DNA of 10,655 bases from Euperipatoides rowelli (taxonomy: Eukaryota; Onychophora; Udeonychophora; Euonychophora; Peripatopsidae), in NCBI GenBank assembly GCA_003024985.2, contig PXIH01S0053676.1. The stretch is one strand, 5' to 3'. How positions within the stretch are numbered: position 1 is the stretch's first letter; every line of letters starts with the position of its first letter. Below are positions 1 to 6,800 of the stretch, in pieces. Below the pieces are notes generated by a model. The model was given only the letters and a program-made list of their open reading frames with translations. It had not been told where the DNA came from and did not search any database. A program made the translations under genes and the position numbers.

Positions 1-334
1 AATTATATATAAAAAAAAAAAAAAATATTAGATTAAGACCAGGGACAACCTTGCTGGACTATAGTCTGTTGTTGTCCATCATATTTGTATTTGTATTTGT
101 AAATCATTAATTCAAGAAACATTGGCTGTATAGAAAATAAACATACACAGTCATTTTATTAAGGATAATACAGACAGCCGTTTAGAATTGAAGCATGTCG
201 CCTAAAGCATTATTCAAGAACTTGCAAATATAAAGAAGCTATCTGTTATAATTGTAAAAAAATCAAAGTCATATTAAAACTATATGATTCTATTTAAATA
301 ATAAAATAAATGTTAAACAAAATCCTAGGATGAT
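1..334. other. AT-rich flank upstream of the LINE; no gene seen
   Basis: No open reading frame of note. It holds a poly(A) run at 11-25, a short inverted repeat (GGACAAC 43-49 against GTTGTCC 71-77), three copies of TTTGTA (84-101), and plain AT-rich sequence up to the 5' copy of the LINE target-site duplication. The inverted repeat followed by a hexamer array resembles the 3' tail of some non-LTR elements, but I cannot assign a family. Confidence 0.5.
323..334. repeat. 5' target-site duplication of LINE 1 (12 bp)
   Basis: TCCTAGGATGAT is found here and again exactly at 3234-3245, immediately after the A-rich tail of the element. This is the signature of target-primed reverse transcription and fixes both ends of the element. 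Confidence 0.88.
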
Positions 335-348
335 GACTTCCGGTAAAC

Positions 349-1520
349 ATGGCGGAAGATACACAACATGCTGTTCGTTCTCCTCAAGAGTATACACCTA
401 ATTGGCATAATAATCTGCTAGAAATGTTGAAAAATTATTCTGAAGTACAATCTCAGGTAGAGAAATATACCCAGAGGTTGATAAAATTAATCAGAGCCCT
501 TAAGTATTGGGACTTGGTGCTAAGACAAGATTTATATTTACTGTGTATAGCAAGATAGAGCCCTAGGATAGATTTGGGGTCTATTTTGAAAAGAGTTACA
601 AATATTATTGGAAGACAAAATATGAAAACTATTTATTTTCTGAGAAATCCATGGTATCTTGGTATTGATGTTTGCATTGAAGAGTAAAAAATTAAATTAG
701 AAAAATTATTTTTAACATGTAACAACTTTATGTAATGCCTGCTCAGTATACAACTTTATTAACTATAGAGTTCACTGGATGCTGCCGACAGAAGATTACA
801 CTGAACTCAAAAACCAGTTAAATAAGTATTTACATATATTTACAATCAAAGAGGTTCAACTAACTATGTCTGATAACACCATGTATCAGTCTAGTAACGT
901 GATTATGAAGGCGATGCAAAAAAACAAGACACCTTTGGAGGACATTCCGCATTTATTAACTGTGAAAGGAGTTACTGTGTTGCTAACTATAAATCAATAA
1001 ATTGACGTGAACCGCTATGCCTGAATTGTAAACAACTTGGGCATAAATTGAATGAATTACAAAAGAATTTTGTAAAATTTGTAAGAGAACAGTTGAGCCA
1101 ATTCATGTGGATTGCAGATCGCTAGCAAACACGTACACGATGATTTTCAAAAATAGTAAAGTAGAGCAAGAAAAACATGAAATGGAGGCAGATCTCTATT
1201 TTTAAACAACACCGGATAAGAAGTTAGATGACAACGAAACTCAAAATGTACCTTTAATTGAGCAGATAACAGAACAAGAAAACTATATGTCAAATTTACC
1301 TGAATCGAGCTTGGAAGGTGTAGATATGGATTCCATTGATTCACACGAAGATATCATAGGATCTCGTGAGACACTGATAGAAGATTCAGATTCACATGGT
1401 GTCATGTTAAAACGCAGTACTGAAGATTATTTAAAAACAAAAAGAAGGAATAGGAAAATACCGAAGAATAATAGTAGTAAACACTTAAACTCAGGTGAAA
1501 TGGAAAATGGAACATTTTGA
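349..1520 (+). pseudogene. LINE ORF1 (gag-like, zinc-knuckle) pseudogene
   Basis: Starts at the ATG of AACATGGCGGA and stays in one frame to 687 with a single stop at 556-558. The N-terminal part (KYW at about codons 52-54, then YLGID near 660) matches the ORF1 start of the second LINE at 10188, so it is a real domain; I do not recognise its family. After frame changes, 779-997 encodes a stretch ending IPHLLTVKGVTVLL, a type often found just before retroelement zinc knuckles. A CCHC knuckle follows at 1018-1059 (C-x2-C-x4-H) with its last Cys changed to Leu, then a second Cys/His cluster at 1071-1115 (C-x2-C-x7-H-x2-C). From 1071 to 1520 one frame is open except for a stop at 1203-1205. It covers an acidic stretch and then a basic KTKRRNRK segment that could bind nucleic acid or act as a nuclear signal. 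The expected role is packaging element RNA into ribonucleoprotein. It is broken by several lesions. Confidence 0.78.
1018..1115 (+). other. Paired zinc-knuckle motifs in LINE ORF1 (decayed)
   Basis: First knuckle: Cys codons at 1018 and 1027, His at 1042, and a Leu codon (TTA) at 1057 where the fourth Cys belongs; one base change from TGT/TGC would not be enough alone. Second cluster: Cys at 1071 and 1080, His at 1104, Cys at 1113. The two lie in different frames, so an indel separates them. The CCHC spacing is that of retroelement Gag-type RNA-binding knuckles. Confidence 0.7.
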
Positions 1521-1662
1521 AAAAGGTTAATATTGAAAAAAATTCGACAAAGTTTACTAGGTTAAAATCGTTGTAAAGTGATGTTTCTAAGTGGAACACG
1601 ACCGTATAATTTTTGTGTCCCCATTTTAATTTTGGTTTACTTTTATGTTTTTTTTATTTTTT

Positions 1663-3088
1663 ATGAATAAAAGATTAGTTGATAATTTCTCTTTTAAAAA
1701 TCTCAATGTTAGTGGTCTTAATAATTATTCAAAGAGAAAACTTTATTTGTGAAAGTTGAAAGAACTAAATCCAACTTTTAATGTTTTGCAGGAAATTAAA
1801 CTTAATCAAACGAACACAGATATAGAATAATATGGAAAGCAATTTCTAATGATTATGAAGTTTTTGAAATTAGAGCACTAAAATGTAAGTTGGGAGTTGC
1901 TATAATGGTTATCAAAGCTTGGAGTATAAGGTAAAAAGGTGTTTAAAGTTAATATCAGCAATTATATTACATGAAAATGTATTTATACATATTGTCAATG
2001 TTCATTTTCCAATATTAACTATCCAAAGGAAGCGTTTTTACCAAAGTTTGAATGATTTATTGAACAAGGTTCAAACAAATTACATAATTATATGCCATTA
2101 GTAACTTTGAACAGAAAATATTTGCAGTGTTTTTATAGAATGGATTTCAATACACTGTTTGGAAAGTTTAAAATTATTGGCAAGGAATAAAATGGTATAT
2201 CCAATAAAGAAGGGTGTTTTCAATTGATGGATTTAAAAGTATTAAACAAGGTAGTGATGGCAAACTTTCTTAAAAAAATGAGAGTATCCTTTTCATTCAT
2301 GGAGAAGTTGATGATTTATCCTGTGCTGGTGAAAGAAAATTTGATGAAGTGGTTTGCATTATACAAGGAAATGGAGGTGAATCAAATTGATGAGGGTAAA
2401 ATTCAATATAAAAAATTACAAAGACAAGATTTAGAAGCAGAGATTAATTTTAAAAATATATGAACTGAATAGTTAATTTGTCCATATTTAAAGGTCTCAA
2501 ACTAATGGATAATATGGTCAATTTTCCATATAAATTTGTTTTGAAAATTTTACCAATGAAAGAAAGGTTGGTATCTATTAATATATTACAAACTTCTACA
2601 ACTTTGTGTTGTTTTTGTATGAAAGAAGTAGAAAAATGGCAGCATTTATTCATGCAATGGGTGATCGTGAAAGCGGCGATGAATAACATATGTGCAAAAG
2701 TTTATAATGTTTATTCTGTAGCAAAGTTTTATAAATATGGAAAAATCAATATGATACCATAAGGAGTTAGAACGTTTTATATAATTGTTCTTTTTGCAAT
2801 ATGAAAAAATGAGATACATGAAGATTTTTCAACACTGTGATCTGAATGATTTGTCACAATTTATAAATAAAGAGTTGATAAAGAATTACTCGAGGGATCT
2901 GTTCTCATTTGCCAAGGAGCAACTGGATAGAATTTAGGATAAGAAGATTTTTTGGAATTATTATAGTTCGTCTGGACATTCAAGGAACAGAATTAGAGAG
3001 GTTCATGTGGATAGTGATGTTGAAAGAGGGACTGTTTGAGAAAGAATGCTGAATAAAGCACAAGATTAAAGACTGTTATTCCTAAATG
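1663..3088 (+). pseudogene. LINE ORF2 (endonuclease / reverse transcriptase) pseudogene, internally deleted
   Basis: The likely start is the ATG at 1663. The frame then reads through LNVSGLNN and KRKL, matching the first AP-endonuclease motif of LINE ORF2, and reaches LQEIKL, whose Gln-Glu (1789-1794) includes the metal-binding Glu. A second endonuclease stretch lies at 1972-2098 in another frame (HIVNVHFP, then LLNKVQTNYIII). A decayed RT active-site box, VDDLSCAG at 2307-2330, stands where Y-x-D-D is expected and is followed by FDEVVCIIQ. The C-terminal finger is at 2607-2660: C-C-F-C, eight residues, then HLF with a Trp where the final Cys should be. Only about 70 residues lie between endonuclease and RT box and about 100 between RT box and finger, far fewer than in intact elements, so at least two internal deletions are likely. 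Stops and frame changes occur throughout. The end is placed near the last LINE-like reading before the AT-rich 3' UTR. Confidence 0.75.
2478..2762 (+). pseudogene. C-terminal zf-RVT-like segment of LINE ORF2
   Basis: The longest open stretch left in ORF2 (94 codons). The sequence LPMKERLVSINIL, then CCFC (Cys codons 2607, 2610, 2616), then HLFMQW (His 2643) follows the pattern seen at the C terminus of many non-LTR reverse transcriptases, where a C-x2-C...H-x4-5-C finger helps bind element RNA or target DNA. The final Cys is replaced by Trp (2658). The ATG at 2478 is not a genuine translation start; the segment is the tail of the larger ORF2. Confidence 0.72.
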
Positions 3089-3233
3089 GATTATAGGAGG
3101 AACACTATGTACAATTATTAACTATATAATGCATATTAGAACTATTTTGATTAATTCTTTAATTTTTTAGATATGTTAAAAGATTTTTGAGTTTATGTAG
3201 TATAAAGATACATTATCAATAATAAAAAAAAAT

Positions 3234-3245
3234 TCCTAGGATGAT
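3234..3245. repeat. 3' target-site duplication of LINE 1
   Basis: An exact copy of the 12 bases at 323-334, directly following the A-rich tail of the element. Confidence 0.88.
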
Positions 3246-4811
3246 ATATTTACCTGCACAAACTGATAAAAAAAAAAAGAAAGAAATGATGAAAACAGAT
3301 GTATGTTGTGTAAAATATTTTATTTACTGTTTTATGAGAATCCCTTTTCAAACTAAATCAATAGAGACAAGTAGGCCTACTCTACTTATAAAGCCAAATA
3401 TATGATTGGTTCAATTGATAAATAAGATAACTAACAAATGAATGGGTTTGCCTAAATATTAAAATTTTTTCAAAATTATTTTCTGAAAATGTGGATTCTA
3501 CCATTTCACAATAAAAAAAATAAGATTTCTTGATTGTTTTTAGACAGATAAATCATGGGAAGGCTTAGTGGAATGTTTGTCAGTTTGGAGTGGCAAATGG
3601 GACAAAAAGATGGTATTATGTTGACTAAAGAGGACAACAACGTATAAGTCTTTGTACTATACCCATATAGAAGAGGAAAGGGTTAATATTTTTAATAGAT
3701 TTTGAAATAAAATTTCAATAGGTTTACATAAAGGGAGTAATTATGAAATTCTAATGTTTAAATTAAAAAAATGGTCCTTTATATTCTTCAGTGATTTTTG
3801 AAATTGTGTATTGTTTATCGAGTTGGCTGAAAAAATATATACTGTTTATTTATATTTATATTTAGGTCGATAAATATAGTATATACTGTTTATATTAAAT
3901 AATATTATTTGTTTTTTCTCAAGAATTCAATTCTAAAAATTTTGTACAGAATATGGAACTGAATGGTAATCATAATCATTTTTATGATTTAGTGTATTGA
4001 TTTGTTAACATGTCAGAATTTTAACTTTTCCTTTGCATGGCTTTCATCAATCAAGCAAGTATCTTCTCATCTGAGAATCTTATCAATCATATTGCCTTGG
4101 GTTGTTCAAAATTAGTGTGGGTACAATTTTTGTTGTTTACTTCACTAATTAACTAATTTTACATCAATCTACTGATTTACAATCTTTGAATAAACAAAAT
4201 TGTTTTACTGAAATAAAAGACAAAAAAATTATAAAAACTTTATTTGTTGTAAGGTTTTATTTATAGAGCATGATAAGATTTTATAGTCCTTTCAAAAAAA
4301 CATGTTCATTCTGAAATATTAAACAAAAGACGTCAGCATGATGAAAAAAAAATATAAAAGATTTTATGATAATTCTTATCAGCAATATTGAAATATCATA
4401 TCTTCACTAATAGCACAGTTTACATACACCTATAATGGGAATTTTCTCTTTCATCTACTTGAAGCAAAGATGTAGAGACTATCAAATTTAAGTATCTATT
4501 ATTCTCACCTTTGTTTGGTTACCTCTGATCCTGCATTCGAATTATTTGGCCTGAAATGAAAATATAAGAACATGTATAAGCTTTTATTTCAAATTAATCA
4601 AAGTGTCTGATATGAAATAAATACAAATGAAGAACTTTAATGTAATTAAATAAAAACAGGTGTTTGGTGCAATAATGTCCCAACCCCAACTAAGTTCTTA
4701 TTGAGTAAAATGTAACTGAAGTTTTGGTGAAAAATTAAAATATTTTATGACTTTAATTTTTTAACAACTGTTTTGAAATTTTATAATCTTTTGCAATTTA
4801 GTATCTAGTTT
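3246..4811. other. AT-rich intergenic or intronic DNA; no supported gene
   Basis: About 1.57 kb with many A and T runs and no long open frame on either strand. Items that stand out are a protein-like plus-strand stretch after a TTTTTAG acceptor-like site (3544-3625), a 44-bp direct repeat (3836-3893), and a 42-bp exon-like segment on the minus strand (4509-4550). None is enough to call a gene. Confidence 0.55.
3836..3893. repeat. 44-bp-spaced direct repeat with an inverted TCGA-centred pair
   Basis: TATATACTGTTTAT occurs at 3836-3849 and again at 3880-3893. Overlapping it, TTTATCGA (3814-3821) and TCGATAAA (3867-3874) are inverted copies. In such AT-rich sequence this may be a small tandem duplication or the remnant of a short mobile element; I see no TSD. 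Confidence 0.5.
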
Positions 4812-4823
4812 TTAGTATATGTA
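4812..4823. repeat. Target-site duplication of SINE A (left copy)
   Basis: TTAGTATATGTA here is repeated exactly at 5186-5197, flanking the SINE. The left copy is followed by the T-run that is the poly(A) tail of the minus-strand element. Confidence 0.82.
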
Positions 4824-5050
4824 ATTTTTTTTTAATTTTATTGCTGTCCCGCCTAACGGTTAAAGAACCACTATTTACAACTATTTACATATGTACAATC
4901 TTCTGATCCGGATACAACAGTGATGATGTAACCCTCACACAAGTCCGGTAATCATTTTCCTGAGATCCATTATTCTATTTCCATTCGTCATTAATCCAAA
5001 TATCTATCAATAGACAAACAATTAATACAGAAATATCATATTAAATTCCT

Positions 5051-5097
5051 CGGTGCCTCCAAACAGCGAAAAAAAATTCACCAATTTTTCGGCACCG
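5051..5097. repeat. Inverted repeat inside the SINE A body
   Basis: CGGTGCC (5051-5057) pairs with GGCACCG (5091-5097). Immediately inside, GAAAAA (5068-5073) pairs with TTTTTC (5085-5090), leaving a ten-base bulge on the left side. In the RNA this would form a compact two-part hairpin just downstream of the tRNA-like head. Confidence 0.65.
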
Positions 5098-5107
5098 GAG
5101 CAGCCTG

Positions 5108-5118
5108 ACGATCGAACC
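5108..5118 (-). promoter_or_regulatory. Pol III B box of SINE A
   Basis: The minus strand reads GGTTCGATCGT, matching the GGTTCGANNCC consensus except in the last two bases. It lies about 45 bases downstream of the A box, as in tRNA genes. Confidence 0.75.
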
Positions 5119-5161
5119 TACAACCCCTTATATACACAAGGCTACCGTGGCCAGGTATGAA

Positions 5162-5173
5162 ACCTCTCGACCA
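5162..5173 (-). promoter_or_regulatory. Pol III A box of SINE A
   Basis: The minus strand reads TGGTCGAGAGGT, fitting the TRGYNNARNNGG consensus apart from the final base, about 12 bases inside the 5' end of the element. Confidence 0.72.
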
Positions 5174-5185
5174 TGGCCCCTTGAA

Positions 5186-5197
5186 TTAGTATATGTA
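5186..5197. repeat. Target-site duplication of SINE A (right copy)
   Basis: An exact copy of 4812-4823, abutting the tRNA-like 5' end of the SINE. Confidence 0.82.
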
Positions 5198-5510
5198 TTA
5201 GTTTATTACAAATAAAGTTTTTTCTTAGGGTAAATGTGTGATGGACACTATGTCAATATCTAAATTTTAATGAATTTTGGGAAAATTTTCCTGATAGATT
5301 TACAGTACATATTAATAGTAATAAAATATATTTTGCCTATTGGAGAGCAATAATAACTCAACCACTATTAAAATTATTACAACAAATGGATTTATTTCTT
5401 AAGAAACAGTATTTTAATTAATTTGTTGGTAGAAAAAAATTACATTAGATATTCCCTTGATTTGGTTACAATACTGGCTAATGATCACATTTGTGAGGAT
5501 TGGGCCAGTG
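5198..5510. other. AT-rich spacer; nothing recognised
   Basis: No open frame, tRNA signal or element boundary is visible. The right end may include unrecognised upstream parts of the gypsy fragment that begins near 5511. Confidence 0.5.
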
Positions 5511-5881
5511 TTGTATTCAGGAGGCAGTGATAAATACCAAAGCAATGATACATTGTTGGCTATTAGGAACTATCAAAAAATACTAGGTCCTGTAACTTTT
5601 GAGATAAACTTCAAGAATTAAACTATATTAAAATTCATATGGACCAGCTAGAGCACACCAACCTACCTAAACCATGCACTGAATCTGAATCCTCCACTAA
5701 TATACAGGTAAAGGATGATTGGGAACACCAATACTAAAGCACCAAGAGTGGCATCACCAGTATTGTCCTCACATCCGTTAAACTTGCAGGACCCTACTCC
5801 TAAAAATGTTTAAGATACTCAACCAGGCATCGACGACCACTGGACTGATTAAAACTAAGTGGTGGTGTTGTGGTATATTGA
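5511..5881 (+). pseudogene. Ty3/gypsy pol 3' end: integrase C-terminal domain, pol tail and start of 3' LTR
   Basis: Three frames together give the C-terminal module of a gypsy integrase. CWLLGTIKK (5554-5580) runs into an A6 run, where the frame changes. LGPVTFEI (5583-5606) is the GPY/F-type motif. Then HMDQLEHTNL (5636-5665) corresponds to the R-R-H-x-D-Q-L strand that follows it in the family. Further on, one frame (5810-5860) reads LRYSTRHRRPLD, a stop, then LKLS, matching the basic R-R-S-x-R-x-R-x-P-x-x-L end of many gypsy polyproteins. The sequence GTGGTGGTGTTGTGGTATA (5859-5877) resembles the degenerate polypurine tract and LTR start seen just after such tails. The catalytic core is not present here. 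Frameshifts, several stops and 5' truncation make it a relic. It is recognised from motif order; a profile search would settle it. Confidence 0.78.
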
Positions 5882-5918
5882 ATAGATCATAAGATTGACT
5901 ATAATAATTATTTTAATG
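5866..5918 (+). other. Possible truncated 3' LTR of the gypsy relic
   Basis: TGTTGTGGTATA begins where a Ty3/gypsy 3' LTR would start after the pol tail, with TG as first bases. Only about 50 bases can be LTR before the minus-strand ORF1-like relic begins, so the LTR is either cut short or has been interrupted. No second LTR is visible for comparison. Confidence 0.35.
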
Positions 5919-6281
5919 TTAAGAAAACTTATTTTTATCTTAAAAAAGAGACAAAATATCAGAGCAATCAAATGATTTTAGTTTATAGGCTAGTTTAATC
6001 ATGACGGTTTATGGTACGGTGAATCAAATGTTATAACAATAGGTCTTTTAAGACTATCTTCCCTTCCAATTCTAATAAATTTAGTTATACCTGGGTTTAA
6101 AATACCAAAATGTAAATTTAAATTATCAATAAAATTATTCAAATTAGTATCTGAACTAAGACCGAACAATTATTGATTAAACGAACGGTAGTGTTCATTC
6201 ATCAAATTCACAAAAACAGAGCTATCAAGAGTGGAAGCACGGGAAGTATTCTTAGATGCTTTCAATCACTGAATATTATTA

Positions 6282-6300
6282 CAATTCAATTCAACTTTTT
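6282..6300. repeat. Target-site duplication of SINE B (left copy, 19 bp)
   Basis: CAATTCAATTCAACTTTTT, repeated exactly at 6782-6800. It lies inside the minus-strand ORF1 relic. Confidence 0.92.
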
Positions 6301-6612
6301 TTTTTTATGACACCAGTGTGGCTAGCCCGCCTGACGGCTAAGGCGAATCGTTTCATTTTTCTTATACTCACCATTTACACACATTCATACACTATTTACA
6401 ATATTTACAATTTGCATATTGTATGCTGACGATCAGAAATTCTCCCGAAGGTTCAGCCGCAATACTGTTCTTGTTTTCACGTTATTTAGAAAATTCATAT
6501 CTCAGCAACGCAAAGTCAGAGAACTAAATTGACTGGTTGAAAGGAATCCTATCCTCCCAATCTTTCAGAAAGAAAGACAATTGGGAGATACTTGATAGGG
6601 TCGGACAGCACG

Positions 6613-6623
6613 AGCCTCGAACC
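6613..6623 (-). promoter_or_regulatory. Pol III B box of SINE B
   Basis: The minus strand reads GGTTCGAGGCT, matching GGTTCGANNCC except for the last base. It is about 43 bases downstream of the nearest A-box copy. Confidence 0.8.
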
Positions 6624-6660
6624 TGGCTCGCTCCGACACCAAGAACATGAAGCAGCGTAG

Positions 6661-6780
6661 CTCAACCCACTGTGACCACTGCCCCTTGGCCCTCAACCCA
6701 CTGTGCCACTGCCTCTTGGCCCTCAACCCACTGTGCCACTGCCCCTTGGCCCTCAACCCACTGTGCCACTGCCCCTTGGC
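6661..6780 (-). repeat. Four tandem 30-bp copies of the SINE B tRNA head, each with an A box
   Basis: The unit is repeated at 6661-6690, 6691-6720, 6721-6750 and 6751-6780. Three copies carry TGGCACAGTGGG (6697-6708, 6727-6738, 6757-6768), a perfect fit to the TRGYNNARNNGG A-box consensus. The copy nearest the B box has an inserted base (TGGTCACAGTGGG, 6666-6678). One copy differs by one base (GCCTCTTGG instead of GCCCCTTGG). Confidence 0.93.
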
Positions 6781-6781
6781 T

Positions 6782-6800
6782 CAATTCAATTCAACTTTTT
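6782..6800. repeat. Target-site duplication of SINE B (right copy)
   Basis: An exact copy of 6282-6300 at the 5' (tRNA) end of the SINE. Confidence 0.92.

Larger units (their letters stand above)
335..3233 (+). mobile_element. LINE 1: degenerate, internally deleted non-LTR retrotransposon with intact ends
   Basis: A non-LTR retrotransposon copy bounded by a perfect 12-bp TSD (323-334 and 3234-3245) and ending in an A-rich tail (AATAATAAAAAAAAA, about 3217-3231). The leader before the first ATG is only 14 bases. Recognisable parts in order are an ORF1 with a conserved N-terminal domain and CCHC-type knuckles, an AP-endonuclease start (LNVSGLNN, then LQEIKL), a trace of the reverse-transcriptase catalytic box (VDD, 2307-2315) and a C-terminal zf-RVT-like finger (2607-2660). 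The element is about 2.9 kb. Two-ORF LINEs with these domains normally need 4.5-6 kb, and most of the RT domain is absent, so it has lost internal sequence after or during insertion. Many stops and frameshifts make it non-functional. The endonuclease motifs and terminal finger suggest the L1/Tx1 side of the LINE tree; that placement is inference. Confidence 0.85.
4824..5185 (-). mobile_element. SINE A: tRNA-derived short interspersed element
   Basis: Read on the minus strand, the element begins TTCAAGGGGCCATGG, carries a Pol III A box (TGGTCGAGAGGT, 5162-5173) and B box (GGTTCGATCGT, 5108-5118), then a body of about 230 bases, and ends in CCGTTAGGCGGGACAGC followed by an A-rich tail (T-run on the plus strand, about 4824-4842). 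A 12-bp TSD at 4812-4823 and 5186-5197 fixes the ends. A- and B-box spacing fits a tRNA head; the D-arm GGTCGAGAGGTT is reminiscent of class II (Leu/Ser) tRNAs, but no full cloverleaf is kept, so the parent tRNA is not assigned. The element is non-autonomous: it is transcribed by Pol III and mobilised by a partner LINE. Its 3' CCGTTAGGCGGG resembles the CCGTCAGGCGGG of SINE B, suggesting a shared LINE-recognition tail. Confidence 0.85.
6301..6781 (-). mobile_element. SINE B: tRNA-derived SINE with amplified 5' head
   Basis: Flanked by a perfect 19-bp TSD. On the minus strand it starts with four 30-bp copies of GCCAAGGGGCAGTGGCACAG-TGGGTTGAGG (6780-6661), each containing an A box. A B box (GGTTCGAGGCT, 6613-6623), a body of about 270 bases and the 3' end CCGTCAGGCGGGCTAGCC follow, then an A9-10 tail after GTGTCAT (plus-strand T-run from about 6301). 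The body carries GATCGTCAGCATACAAT and repeated TGTAAAT motifs that recall the GATCAGAAGATTGTACAT and TGTAAATAG of SINE A, so the two share a related 3' half but different tRNA heads. With its extra head copies it is longer (481 bp) than SINE A (362 bp). It is non-autonomous and was inserted into the ORF1 relic of 5919-7141. Confidence 0.88.

Noticed and set aside
1147-1599. Minus-strand open frames at 1147-1344 and 1402-1599
   Set aside because: They are antisense to the better supported ORF1 reading and have no recognisable features.
2450-2689. Minus-strand open frame opposite the ORF2 C-terminal segment
   Set aside because: The plus strand here carries the zinc-finger pattern of a LINE ORF2; the antisense frame is a shadow.
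5100-5185. A genuine tRNA gene on the minus strand
   Set aside because: A and B boxes are present but no complete acceptor and anticodon stem pairing is seen, the unit continues into a SINE body with an A-rich tail, and it is bounded by a TSD.
6565-6756. Minus-strand open frame with repeated RAKGQWHSG
   Set aside because: It is the 30-bp (10-codon) tandem head repeat of SINE B read in frame; the repeat length being a multiple of three explains the repeating peptide.
6661-6780. CRISPR-like array of 30-bp repeats
   Set aside because: The copies are directly adjacent with no spacers, lie inside a TSD-bounded SINE and contain Pol III A boxes.
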